Under the pieces are notes generated by a model. It did no database searches. It had not been told where the DNA came from and saw nothing but the letters and a program-made list of their open reading frames with translations. A stretch of DNA of 64,000 bases from Hirsutella rhossiliensis (Eukaryota > Ascomycota > Sordariomycetes > Hypocreales > Ophiocordycipitaceae). Positions 24,583-36,145 of this stretch are shown here, piece by piece. The number at the start of each line of letters is the position of its first letter. Position 1 is the stretch's first letter. The position numbers were made by a program, and so were the translations under genes. The stretch lies in the NCBI RefSeq assembly GCF_020360975.1, contig NW_025408682.1:558001-622000 (forward strand), written 5' to 3'.

Positions 24583-26601
24583 TTCTCGTCTTCAAGGGGG
24601 GTGACGGGCCGCTGCCCTTTTGTACTTGACGACTGACCAGGGGTGTGACGAGAGAGAGAAAGGGTGAGAGAACAGAGAGCTGTTCGGGCGCAGGAACAGG
24701 ATCAAAGTGGACCGTTGCACATGGAGGATGAGGTTCACATCGGCAACAGATGGGACGGAAAACGAGCCAGCCAGGAATTTCTGTGAAGAGCGGCCGCCAA
24801 AGTCGTTGGCTACTTAAGCACCGCGGAAATTGAACTGAATCGGAGCTGTGAATTACGACGGTCCGATGAAGCTGCTGCTCACTTTGTGTTCCGGTGCCAC
24901 ACACACACAACAAACAAGCACGGATCGCAGCGCCGGCCCTGGGTCGCCTGTGTTCGACTCTGTTCCATTTCGTCTCGAGACGCTTTCTGGGCGGCTTCGC
25001 GATCTGTTCGTATGTTTGCGCTCAGCTGGATGGTTCAAGGCGTGGGCTGCTGCTGTTCTCCGGGACAAAGACGACGGGAGCCGTCTGGCAATACGGCGTA
25101 AAGGCCACCACAATGGTGTTTAACCGAGTGCAAGCTTGGACTGAGTCGTGCGAATAAGGACTGGCTCTTTTCAACTCAGTTCTCGGGCCAGCCGTGGAGG
25201 GAGGCGATTGCTCGAGAGCCCAATCCGCGTCACGGCAAAAGGGGGCTGATTGTTTCGGTGCCTTGTCCGATGCTCTCACACACGATCCAGTGCGTTGCTG
25301 AACGTGAAACGACTCCTCCTGTGTTTTCTTTTGCAGCTGTTCAGGCTGAAATACGGCGCTGATGCCCTCTACATGTTGATGTATGCAGGAGGTCCCGTGG
25401 AATTCTTCGCAGCCCCCAGCACTGCAGCTAGTAGGCTGGCAGTGTGACTCATATGCAGCACAAAGGCGCGTGTGATAACGCCTGCATCGCAAGCTGTGCT
25501 GCCTAACTCTGCAGGAAATCATCAGGAGGGTGTTGGTCCCGGCATAGGATGCTTCACTGCGATGGGGCCGACAGTTAAGAAGGCCGAGGCGAGACATCAA
25601 AGAGATCTTTGCTGCCCGTCGATGATTCGGTCGGGAGTCGCTCAACTGGACAGTTCCCAGATGACTCGGACACAGGCCAAGTACTGACCACGAGCACCGC
25701 CATATAAAGCGCGGGTGTCCCAAGTCCAGTTCAGGCCATGTCCGTTGTTGGCGAGTTCGACCAGCGCAGACCAAGCACCCAAGGCATGATCTTTGTGTGT
25801 TCAAGTACAATCCCGCTGGGGGCTTTTTGGAATTTCGCGACCTTAACTCGGAGGGTGGACGCCACCGGGTCACACGTCGAGGGCATGAGAGCTTCAATCT
25901 TCACTCTGAGCCACACGCAAACACTACTGGGGGCAGCATGACAAGCACTCATGATGGGCACATATCACAGCCCTCATCTCTTCCGCTGCCTCAGTCTGAA
26001 TGGCTCAACCGTATATATTAGTTTCGCCGAAGTCGGGCTCGCTGATTCTGGTCATTCTCTATTGGATACATGTTGCCCTCACGTTGACCTCTTGTATCCA
26101 AACTTGAGGAATCTGCCACAATATCCAATCCTTGAAAGCACGGCTCTCGTAAAGCCGAAGATGGCTGAAAGCCTCCATATTTGCGCAGGATTTCTGCACC
26201 TTGGCATCGACAAGAGTACTGCTGCGCAGGGCTCATTTAGAGCCAACTCTATGAAAACTGCACCGTTCGACATTTAGACACTTGGGACGCTTCTGGTCCC
26301 ATATGACCGACCGTCTTGTTGTCTCTTGGTTGCATCGCATCGGTACGTAATTTGAAGGCATCCTACCTTCCATGATGTGCATCCGCAGAGCGTCGTTTCC
26401 ATTGCAAAATGCAGATGAACGGAGGTCCGAATGCTAACTTGCGGTCAAATGTTTCTCGGCCAGGACTCTGGCAGCCCAGCTCCAATTAACACAAAAGGAA
26501 GAGAGGTCGGAGAACGGGAAATAGATGTCTTCCGGGCTCCAGGAAAGCTAAATACGCGTAGCAGACAGGACTCTCGGCTCAAGCTGGACCGGTCCACTTC
26601 A
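24583..26601. other. Intergenic spacer
   Basis: I see no supported gene. A 291-codon minus-strand frame at 25022-25897 is Cys/Arg/Ser-rich, lacks any domain and looks random. Part of the interval probably holds the promoter of the minus-strand gene at 24582. Confidence 0.5.
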
Positions 26602-27468
26602 TTACAACGCGTATTTCTTGCCGAATTCACCGCCGGCTCTGCGACTCCTGCGCCTGCAGATGGCCTTGGAGCAAGTTACGGCAAATCTAAGCCCGGTCGC
26701 ATTAGTCGTTGCTTGTAGAAAGCGTACATGGCGCGGAGGCAACGAAACAAAAAAAGGAACTTACACGGCGAGCATGGCAAAAGCCACGAAGCCAAGCAGC
26801 ATGGGCTGAAAAGACTGCGGAGTCTTTAGCTTGACCGTCTCGTACCAATCGTGAGCATCGTGGGCCGTCGTGTTCCTCGAGGGCTCACTCTGGGGCTTCC
26901 TCAGATTGCAGCACCGGAGCAGGGCCTCTTCGCCGGGCCCTCCAAACGTCGCCCCCGTCAGCTTGTAGGCCCAGCACTGGACCGCGCCGCAGTTGATGTC
27001 GTCATTCTCCATGGTGGTGATGCTGCCGAGAAGAAGCTCGTCGCTGCCGAGCTCGATGAGCTTCAGATGCACGACGGGAACCCCCTGAACGACGGCCCCG
27101 TCGACTTCGCGGATCTTGTAGTCGACGTTGATGAGCGAAACGTTTTCTGTCGCGTCCTTGTCCTCGAGCGCGACGCTGAGCCCGTAGCTGATGAGCTGGT
27201 CGTGCGGATCTTCCTTCTTTGCGTCGTCGTCGTTGACCGAGGCTGTCATCTCCAGCCCGTGCTCTGTGCCGGGGTTCGGGAACAGTTCGAGGCCGTTGGC
27301 CAGCAGCTTTGTCTTGTCCGCGATGGTAAACTCGAGCCGGATGTGGCTATCGCGGCCCTGGCACTGCTCGCAGCGTATGCTGAGGCATTGGCCTTGGTCA
27401 GCCGGCAGGTCCAGGCTGTCGGCTTCGCTCGCCGGCGTCTTGACAAGGGCGTTGGCGTCGCGCGCCAT
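26602..27468 (-). CDS. Type I membrane protein resembling DUF7728
   Basis: The main exon runs 27468-26765. The apparent stop is inside a GTAAGT donor. Splicing a 78-nt intron (26764-26687, ending CTTAG after an ACTAAT branch site) adds 85 nt and gives 262 aa. The added residues complete a C-terminal hydrophobic segment (from PMLLGFVAFAMLAV) followed by a very basic tail with RRRSRR, a standard stop-transfer arrangement. The luminal part has CEQCQGRDSHIRLEF, then NGLELFPNPG and a beta-rich body with CGAVQC and CCNLRK. This resembles fungal DUF7728 proteins, which normally carry an N-terminal signal peptide. None is evident before the ATG at 27468. A CACAG acceptor with an upstream branch site just before NETLNM suggests a missing 5' exon, which I could not find in the AT-richer DNA upstream. 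The 5' end may be lost or undetected. Confidence 0.65.
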
Positions 27469-28149
27469 GTTGAGCGTCTCGTTTCTGTGGTATTGGATGA
27501 AGGATAGAGTCGTCGTTCAGCGACAAGTCAACGAGGATAGTTCAAAAGTTGTCGAGCCCCGAGATGGACGGGGGGAGACAGGGCGCGCGGCGAAGGAATC
27601 CGCCTGTGTGGACCTCAATAAAGTCAGTTCCTTCTTCATGCAACGTTGGCGCGAAACTTGGCAACTAGGACATGAGTCGGATCAGAACCCACACCTGCCC
27701 TCTATAGGCAACGGCCGGCATTATTATAGGTAGATGTTACGCCCTGAAAGAAGATCAGGCTAATGGACTTGGTACTAAAGATAGGTCTGGATCCAATCCC
27801 TAAGTAGTATCTTAAGAGTAAATGCTACCGAGTATTCCCATAACTATATCTCTCTCCCCGGCAACCATCAGCACATTCTTGAAGTACTCATCGCGTGCAG
27901 CGCCAGGTAGCAAACATCGCAGCATAAAATCAGCGCAAAAAGCGGCGTAAGAGGCAACGCACGACCGAGACAGTGAGTACTTTGGAGCGCGAGCCACGGG
28001 AGTGCGCCGATGTGGACGATTAGGAGGGTTGTCGTGAGAATCATCGGCCACCCAGTCTGGCTATATCACAATCCCCCTCTTTTAGGTGACCGAATGGCCA
28101 GACTAGGTATCAGGAAACGTCAAGCAAAGCTGCCACATGCAAATCTGCC
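27469..28149. other. Intergenic, partly AT-rich
   Basis: No gene is supported. The 27.7-28.1 kb part is AT-richer than the gene islands. It should contain the promoter, and perhaps a first exon, of the minus-strand gene at 27468. Confidence 0.4.
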
Positions 28150-29126
28150 TCAGACTGTCCTTGGCGGCCGACTTAGGAACCACGTGAGGATACAGCTTGC
28201 CTCGGGAAAATGTTGAACGCCTCCTCCCTTCTGGACCTTGGCTGCAAGAGCGGTCGCATCTTCCTGGAACCAGGCTCGGCATGATGCGACTTCGCTGCAG
28301 GCTCTTCGCTCGTTTGAACCGTCAATGTTGGTGCAGCCTTCTGTCAAAGATTCTTTGAGTTTATCGTCGTCCCCGGTGGCATCGATGTCCTCGGGATCCT
28401 CATCGAGCATCTCAAGCTCCACTTGACGCTTCGCCAGCTCAGTCATCTCATCCGGGACGAATCCTTCGTCGTGCGCTTCCTGACAGCGACGAAGCTTGTG
28501 ACAATCTCGCGATCCTCATCGCCGAGGGGAATCACGTCTTGTGGCAAGCTGCGGTCTTCTGCCTGGTTAGGATGACGACGGCCCCCCTCATCAAGGGCGA
28601 CTACTTCTGGCACCTTTTGCTGTCCTGCTCGTTTCTCCCCCAAGCCTTTTCGCGCCTTTAGATGGCCTCGTGGCGGTGTCGTTGGCCTGATGCCCTATCG
28701 TCGTCGGAGAGTTGGTGTGTTCGCTTGGTGACCTTGGTCGGGACTTCGTCTTCCTGTCTAGCCGATTCTGCCCGCCTGGTGGCTGGGCATCGAGGAAGGC
28801 ATTGTAATAGAAAGAGCAGGCCATAAGTCAGCAATCTCGCAAGCACCCCCAACTTGCGAGTGTCATCGTCATTCGAAAACTCTTTCCTCGAATGCCAAAC
28901 TTTGATACCGGGATCCAGAGTCTCGGTTGCCATCCTCGCATCCATTGGTGCGGTATATATCCTCCCCTTGCTGACAGAACCCCAATGCAGTGCTAGACTG
29001 CAGGAAATAGGGCATAAGATGTTGAGCCATGCCAGTGATGAGCCCGGCAAGATTGATAATATCCACAAAGAGATGCAGCATGTGTGTCATCCCCTGGGGT
29101 GGCCTTTGAACGGAAGCTGACGACAA
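28150..29126 (-). pseudogene. Frameshifted coding remnant, unrecognised
   Basis: Several minus-strand fragments in different frames look like pieces of one protein. A Leu-rich hydrophobic segment (about 29090-29000, MLHLFVDIINLAGLITGMAQ) comes first. Then there is a Lys/Arg/Ser/Thr-rich part (28824-28591), an acidic part with PLGDEDREI (about 28620-28500), and in yet another frame DCHKLRRCQEAHDEGF running into MTELAKRQVELEMLDEDPED (to 28150). The acidic frame and the DCHKLRRC frame abut at about 28510 with a frameshift and no obvious intron. This suggests decay by small indels, but an unrecognised multi-intron gene is possible. No family is assigned. Confidence 0.3.
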
Positions 29127-29410
29127 CGGATGGAGGATCTTGGCTTGATGCCCTCGGCACCGTCCAAGAATGGTCGGTAGGAGTGCCTCAAATATTCAGC
29201 CTGTGAATGCGAAGACTTTGCATTGATTGTAGTAGAGGTATATATGCTGTAGTCTGTACAGTGAACAGTAGATGCAATGGCAAGATGGCCTGCAGGCGTC
29301 ACTGTACGGCGTCAATACATCAGGGTTTGCTCACAGCTTTAAATTAACGGTACATAAGTATGTATAGACAACGAAAGGTACAATGAAGCGGAGGAGTCCG
29401 TGAATTGAAT
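29127..29410. other. AT-rich spacer before tRNA-Leu
   Basis: Nothing recognisable beyond possible tRNA upstream elements. The composition is AT-richer than the gene islands. Confidence 0.4.
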
Positions 29411-29538
29411 GGCAAGGTGACCGAGTGGTTAAGGTGGCAGACTCAAGAAATAGATCGTAGATCTTGACTCTTGCTCAGGATACCTGAGTCTGTATTCTGC
29501 TGGAGCAATCCGCCAGGGTTCGAATCCCTGTCTTGTCA
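29411..29538 (+). tRNA. tRNA-Leu(CAA), intron-containing
   Basis: The acceptor stem GGCAAGG pairs with TCTTGTC, with two G:U pairs, and the discriminator base is A. The D arm (ACCGAGTGGTTAAGGT) is type II leucine-like. The anticodon loop CTCAAGA has CAA at 29444-29446. An intron of about 38 nt follows the base after the anticodon and contains CTTGA, which can pair with TCAAG as in nuclear pre-tRNA introns. A long variable arm (TGCT...AGCA) and the T arm CAGGG-TTCGAAT-CCCTG complete it. A T5 run at 29542-29546 is the Pol III terminator. Confidence 0.92.
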
Positions 29539-29894
29539 ATCTTTTTACCTCTCAATTTCTTCCTTGCCCAGGAAGCCAGGGCAGGCAGGGTCATGTTTCA
29601 CCCATGAAAATGGTAATTTTTGCCTCGAAGACGTGGGATTATAGATCACTTTCTTTTTGGCATGATAAATATATAACTTGATAATATCTGCTGGGGCAAA
29701 TCTTTTTTGTTAAGCTAGGCTAATCATGAGACCGCCTGCCCCATTAATTCATCGGGTTGGGTGTCATACTTTAATCAGTAGCATTGCTATGGAGCTTGCT
29801 GTCGTCCCGGACTGGGCTCACCGCTCCTCCTACATTTCTCTCTCTCATCAATCAAACGGCCCTTCATCAACGCGTCGCGGTCGATGATGCCCCG
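29539..29894. other. AT-rich spacer
   Basis: Contains the tRNA terminator and otherwise AT-rich sequence up to the P450 stop codon. I see no gene. Confidence 0.45.
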
Positions 29895-31504
29895 TCATCT
29901 CCGAGACAGAGCAACTTGCAGCGCCAGGGGCTTCCTCAAAAAGCCCTCCCTCGTCTCCATGTCCCCCTGTCTCAGCTCGACCGAATATCGCCTCGCCCAC
30001 GTGGCCGCGATGAGCCTCAGTTCCATCTCGGCCACGTTCCTGCCCACGCACGCCCGCGGCCCGATGCTAAAGGGGATGAAGGCGTTCTTCTGCCGCGCCG
30101 TCGCCTTTGCCCAGCGCTCGGGCTTGAAGTCGTCGGCGTCGTCGCCCCAAATCTCCCTCGAGTGGTGCATCGTGTACGTCGGCACCGACAGGACCGTTCC
30201 GGGGGGGTAATGTCGGCCCAGGAGCGTCACGCCGGGCGAGCCGGGCGGGATCTCGCGCGGTAGGCCGATGCCCGAAGTGCAGTGGTGCCGCATCGTCTCG
30301 TCGATGACCCAGCCAAGGTACTCGAGGTCCTTGACCTTGTCGTACGTCGGGACAGGCACGTCATCTGGAAGGGCCGCGTCCAGCTCCGCTTGGAGCTTCT
30401 GCAGCGTCCGCGGGTAGCGGGCGAGGTAATACGCCAGGGCGCACGACGTGTTCGACGTGGTGTCGCTGCCGGCGATTGTGTGAGTCAGTGCCTCGGCCGT
30501 CAGTTCGTCGCGGCCCAGCGGCTCCCCATTGTCGTCACGGCCCTCCATCAACCGGGCGAGGAGGTCCTTGCGCTGCTCGTCCGGCGGGCTCTCCACCCTG
30601 CTCTTGACGCGCGCGATCCCAATTCCCGCCACCTGACGGACGGCGTCGACCCCTTGGATGAAGAAGGGGTCCGGCAGCCAGCGGGCATAGGCCCGGAGCC
30701 CCGGCAAACAGCCCAGGGTTGCGTTGACCTCGCCCCGGCGGTTGAGGGCCTGGATCGCCGACGCGTACACGGGCGGGCTCTCCGGGGACACCCTGATCTC
30801 GGCCCTGTCGGCACCGGCGCGCAACATGCCGAAGGGGGCGCCAAAGGCAAGATCACCGATGATGTCAAAGGCGAGGTAGTTGAACCACGGCAGGCAATCG
30901 ACCTGGGCCTCTTTCTGCCCGGCGCTGTTGCGGTCCCGGCTCTGCTCCACGAGTGAATCGAGCTGCTGGACAAAGATGCGCAGGTTGTCTTGGATGTATG
31001 CCTCAAACTGGGCGACCGACTTTGCCGAAAAGGTGTGGGAAACGAGCTTGCGCTTCCGAGTGTGCTCGGCCCGGACGCGCGTGTTGAAAAGGCCGCGCTG
31101 AATCGAGACGAAGCAATCGTAGAAGTCCCTTGGTGGCCAAACAACGGTGAGCAGGATAGTCCCTTGAAGCCGGGTTCGCCGCCGTAATGTGCCTACGATT
31201 TCAAGAAGCCATTGCCGTGGCCATAGATGGCAGCAATGGCGCCGTCGTCGGCAATGCTGACGTGCCCAGGCTGAATCCTCACCACCTTGCCCAGCCTGCT
31301 GTGAGCCTCGTCGACGCGCCGGTAGCGTTCGCCGCGGCGGCAGGTGGCCAACAGCCACAGGTTGGAGAACTGCGCTCCCCACGGCGCCGGAATGCCTCGC
31401 AGATGGGCATGCGTCACGACATGGTCGTAGGCGTAGGACGCCGCAAGGACGACGAGGGCAGCGGCAACAGTCCACCAGGACAGGGCGTACTCGATCAGGG
31501 CCAT
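29895..31504 (-). CDS. Cytochrome P450, CYP53 (benzoate 4-hydroxylase)-like
   Basis: Exon 1 is 31504-31197 and exon 2 is 31128-29895, joined by a 68-nt GTAGGC...AAG intron, encoding 513 aa. An N-terminal membrane anchor (about residues 9-25) is followed by RGIPAPWGAQFSNLWLL and the P450 body. Hallmarks are the I-helix AGSDTTSNT, the K-helix DETMRHH, the FKPERW motif and the haem-binding loop FSIGPRACVGRNVAEME with the ligand near Cys463. The FVSIQRGLFNTRVRAEHTRK stretch and the CVGRNVAEMELRLIAATWA block resemble fungal CYP53 benzoate para-hydroxylases. These endoplasmic-reticulum monooxygenases take electrons from P450 reductase and detoxify benzoate-type aromatics. Substrate assignment is by family only. 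It lies about 1.9 kb from bioDA in the same orientation. Confidence 0.93.
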
Positions 31505-33391
31505 TGTCTGGGTCCGCGCTTCAAGCTGCTAAGCCCAACGTTGAGATGACGGACGGACAACAGGGCGGCTGGCGACTGCTGGAATAAATATGCCTGGGCG
31601 GATGTGCCGGAGGGCGGGGAAGTGAGACAGGAGGACTACGCACTACGTGTAGAGACGACTTAACATAACTAGCCGGCAGCTGTATGCGCCCGAGGGGGCG
31701 TTACATGGTGAGATGAGCTGAGTGAAAGGGCCAGTTCTCGTGAGACTGACGGCTGCCGAACCTCAGGCCCGGGGAGTCGGCGTTGCTTTCTGCTGTCTCG
31801 GACAGCCACATACATGCATTCGTGCATGTATGTATCCACTACTCACTGTGCATGCAGCAGCTCATCATCGCGGCAACGCGTCTCGGGAGTTCATCAAGTG
31901 CTGGAAGTCGGCCGTGATGCCATGCCGAGGCTATCGGGTGGCCAACAGCGTCACCGGACGTCAATGTCGCCAAGCACACGATGCATCATCTTGTTCACAA
32001 GACGTTTGATGGCAACGGCGTAGAGCCGGGCTTCTTTGAGGAAGGTTGAGCTAATTACTCACAACGGGAGCCATCTATCGAGTATCCGGTCAGCGCAGCA
32101 AAACCGCTTCGTTGCGGCCATCTTGACTCTCACCAGACCATCGCATCATCGAACCGATCTTATGCCCGTACCAAGTCCACCACCAGCTGCACAGCCTATG
32201 CACCCGTCTCCTCCCCTCCGCCCGTCGTTTCTCTCCCCCAGCCGAGCCGCTCAAAGCGGCACCGGCCGCGCCTTGCCATGTGGATAACCGACGGATAGAA
32301 GGAGCCCGTCAACCGATCAAGCTCTTCCGACTCGGGCGCCATGACGAGTTCCCACGTCGAGGTCCCCAGGACAGTGTCTACGTCGGCCGCGGCTGCGACT
32401 GCGAATTCTGACTCGTCATATAACAAATCGTCACGAGAGTCCGTCACCCAGTTCAGCCCTCTGGTCGGAGGACGCCGGTGAGCTGCTGATGTGCGAGTGT
32501 TGACGTTGCTGGCCGCTGCGTCTTGTCGTCTTGGACTCCACGTCGGCCAGACGAGGCGCGACAAAGAGGCGAAAATCGACCACTTCTTGAAGACGGGGCG
32601 TGTTGCTGTGGCACTCTGGCTGTTTGCATGGCCGACATGCCCTGCTTCCTGTACGTGCATGCTTGCAGCAAGCACCGGGGCAACTCAAACACTGAACAAG
32701 GGCGTAGACTGGCGTAGTTCACAAGTCATCCATGCGTTCTTCCGAATATTTGATTAGCTTTGATCCGGGGAGGCTTCTGAGAAGATGCAATACCCTGGCG
32801 TGACCGCAGGCACTGTTGAATCGTCGAGGTTCTTTCACAGGCCCTCTGGCTCGCATCGAGTTCGCTTCAAAGTCGTGTTTGCGATCGAGGGCTCATACGT
32901 CTTGAGCAGTTAAATAGCAGATTTGTGAGTCGAGGGCGACAAATTGAGGTGCAGATTGTTGCAGAAGAGTCATGTCGCGACTGGAAGCTTCATAGACAAC
33001 ATTGGAAGAGCAGAAAGCTTTATATCCAGGGGCGACAAGCAAACAGCAAGAAAGTGTTGACAAAGGCTAACCAACCGTGTTCGCTGAACAGGACGTGTCT
33101 CGTCCGATCAGAAAGGTGGACTGACAATGAGCCGGCTGCCAGCCCATCCCAGATCAGAGCCACATGGGTGCCTAACGATGGCATCTGTGCATCTACCCGA
33201 GACTGGGTTATGCAAAATTCACAACAAGGACGAGACCAGAGGACGTGTGCAACAGCAAGGGTGGCGTAAATCCCACGTCACCCCGTAAGGCGCACTTCAT
33301 GGTTCTGCTCCGGGAGCACGAAGTCCTTGAACAGGCCCTCGGCTAAAGTATAGGAAGAGGAATGGTTTCTACACGTACGACGCTTGGTCGT
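31505..33391. other. Intergenic spacer between P450 and bioDA
   Basis: It holds the P450 promoter side and the bioDA 3' end. A minus-strand frame around 32196-32660 has an acidic protein-like middle (DLLYDESEFAVAAAADVD) but begins at a GTG, has no recognisable domain and no clear splice partner, so I do not call it a gene. Confidence 0.45.
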
Positions 33392-36145
33392 TTACGTCGC
33401 CAGGCTCTCCTCGACAAGCTCCGTCAGCTGTCTGATGCTACTCTCCGTCGTCGTCTGGCTCGTCATGAGATACAGAACATTGCCCAGCACCCTGGCGTGC
33501 ACATTCCACGGCCCTCGCACGCCGGGCTCGTCTCGTCCGCGGCCGAGGGCCTCGCGGAGTCCCGCGGCGGCGTTGCTGCTGTATCCGGTGCCCGCCCCAT
33601 CTCGAAGATGGATCGCGAGAACACTTCCCAGAGCCCATACTCCATCCACGCGCTGCGACCGGCGCGAGAGTGACTCGACAAAGTCGCGCGGCCACACAGA
33701 CCAGACGCCTTCGCTCAAGTTGTCGCCTTCTTGCCTCCCCGCCCCCGTCCACCCCTGATTCTTGGCCCAGTCCCAATCCCCCCTCCGCTCCATGGCCTGC
33801 ATCGCGCGCACCGACTCGAGCGCGACCTGGCACCCGACGGGATGCGCCGTGTAGCTGTGGCCGTGCAGCAGGGCGTCCGTCTTGTCTGGGCTGCTGAAGA
33901 CGTCGAAGATGGACTCGGAAGCCAGCGTGGCACACAGGGGGACAAGCCCCCCCGTCAGGAGCTTGGCATGCACTGAAATGTCCGGGTGGACGCCGAGAAA
34001 GGACGACGGCGTGCGCCGGCCGAGGCGGTATAAGCCGGTGAAGACCTCGTCGAAGATGACGGGCAGGCCGGCCCAGTCATGCGGGCCCGTCGTTGGTGGA
34101 GGCGAGGCGGCGCCCGAGGACGCGCTGAAGAGACGGGTTGACCGTCGCACCACGTTGACCAGCGTGCGTTGAAAGAGGGGGTCGCTGGCATTGTTCTGTT
34201 AGCTCTGGCGAAGGGCTCGCGAGAACTTCTCGACCTACACGAGAGCCATGCCGCCTGCGCCGATGACGATGGGCTCGAGGATCAAGGCGCCGAATCTGCG
34301 GCCCTGCTTATGCAGACGATCTAGAATATCCACAATGTGCTTCTCGTACGGCTGGTGCTCGCCACGTTTCTCTCTGGCCTCCATGTCGAATATCTCATCG
34401 AGTGACCTGAAGCGCTTGGCGTCGCCCAACTCGGCTCGCAACCCGCCACCGTCGATCTTGACAGACCACTCGCCATTCGAGCACAGAACTGTCGGGTAAT
34501 CGAACCAGTAACCCTTGCCGTCGTACCACTCAACCTTGTCATTAAACAGACACGGCTCCGCACAGTCCATGGCCCCGAGGGTGTCGCCATGATAACCACC
34601 CTTGAGGCCGAGGATGCCTAGCTGCTGCTCGTCGTCTGGCCCGTAACGCAGCCGCGCGGCCCGCAGGCCCATCTTGAGGGCGACCTCGTTGCCGGTGCTT
34701 CCGTTGTCCGAGTAGAAGACGCGGCTGAGGCGAGGGTTGCCCATGGTTTGCAGCAGCGTCTCGGCAAGCTCCATGGCTGGCTCGTGGACTGCTCCGGCGA
34801 ACATGACGTGTCCATACCTCCCTGCAGCCGAGGCGGCAGCCAGAGTCAGGCGTGGGTTGGAGTGGCCCAGGCCCTGCGTCCACCAAGACGCCGACCCGTC
34901 GAACGAGGACCTAAGCAGCGACTTGCCCGACGCGGCGTCCTCGGTGGCGGCTTGGGGAATCAGGGTCTGGAAGTGGTCGCCGTGTGCCGAGTCAATGGCC
35001 ATGATGTCTGCCGGGCCGAGCAAGCTCTGCTGCGTAAAGGGGTACCAGATGTGCCGGTGAGCCTTTTCGGGTAGCGACTCGAGTGAAGCGATGCGCTCGC
35101 TGTGGCGGCGACGCAGGTGCTCGAGGACACTGCCGGCGGTCTCACGACAACCCGTCCTGTCATAGTACTCGGCCATGGCCTCGGCGTCGAGACGAGCATC
35201 GTCGCTCTTACGGGGCGGCTCGGCCGCGCTGGTGACGGGGACTCGGTGATGCTCCTGGAAGTAGTCACTGAGATAGCGGTGATTCTCATACCGGGCATTC
35301 TCAAATAGCAGGATCGACTCGACTTGATAGCCGCGCAGCAGCAGGGACTCAAAGGCAGAAATGGTTTGCGAGATGCCGCCGAGGCGAGAGTCGCCTATCA
35401 AAACGGTTGGGATGCGCAGCGGGATGTAAAGATCAGCCTGCGTGCGGCCTGAGACACTGGGTGAATGAACACCGCCGGCGGTTTCGAGAAACAGCCAGCC
35501 CTTTCCGCGCCGGGCATTGCAATCGGCGGCGTACTCGCGGCACTTGGCTAGCAAGGCGTCCTCTGAGGGGACGGGCTTTGCGCAACATGTCAGAGACCAA
35601 CTCGGCCAGGTCTGTCCCTGCCATTGAGCAACTTGCCTTGCCCGAGGCCAGTGCAGCTTTGTGCGGACTGACGGGTATGTCATACTGAAATAGCGTTTTG
35701 TAGGCGACGCCAGGGACGAAGCGATTTATGTGGCTTGTGGGAGGGAGAGAGGAGAACGGGTGTTAACCAGGCAGTTCGGACAGAGATGAAGAGACCTAGG
35801 CGACGCAAGGAGATGCTCGTCTGTTATCAAGTCAGCTTCACGCAGCGTTTATGTGACGCCCCAGGAAAGAGCACATGAGCAGAGAGCCAGGTACTGGCGA
35901 GGCTGAGGTGAAGAAGGGGTCGAATGAGAGACGGATAGATTCAACGACTTACACCAATGATCCGCTTCATGGGCCGGCCCCGTCGACACGGGCTTCAGAT
36001 ACGTCACGGCCTCGTCTCGCCAGAGCTTCCTGGCGGTCCTGCCGAGCAGCGTAGCAAAGACGGTCTTGCCAACGTCGGTATTTGCGCCAAACACCTGGTA
36101 GACGCGGAGTGAGCGCCAGAGCAGCGACGCCAGGGGCGACTCCAT
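33392..36145 (-). CDS. bioDA: Bifunctional dethiobiotin synthetase/DAPA aminotransferase
   Basis: Four exons (36145-35955, 35733-35637, 35575-34239, 34184-33392) encode 805 aa. The BioD part has the P-loop GANTDVGKT (residues 20-28), YLKPVSTGP, ETAGGVHSP and GDSRLGGISQT. The BioA part has HIWYPFTQ, FYSDNGSTGNEVALKM, GGYHGDTLGAM, IFDEVFTGLYRLG (Asp587 region) and the PLP lysine in AKLLTGG (about Lys616). It converts 7-keto-8-aminopelargonate to 7,8-diaminopelargonate and then to dethiobiotin. The fusion is known in fungi and plants. Intron 1 is long (221 nt), intron 2 (61 nt) has a GC donor reading AAG|GCAAGT, and intron 3 is 54 nt. An alternative ATG lies 24 nt upstream at 36169. All junctions restore conserved family sequence. 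Confidence 0.95.

Noticed and set aside
25022..25897. 291-codon minus-strand frame
   Set aside because: Cys/Arg/Ser-rich random-looking translation with no signal peptide, domain or plausible splice sites.
32196..32675. Minus-strand 159-codon frame with an acidic middle
   Set aside because: It starts at GTG, with the first ATG five codons later. No domain or splice partner was found, so the coding look of one short acidic stretch is not enough.
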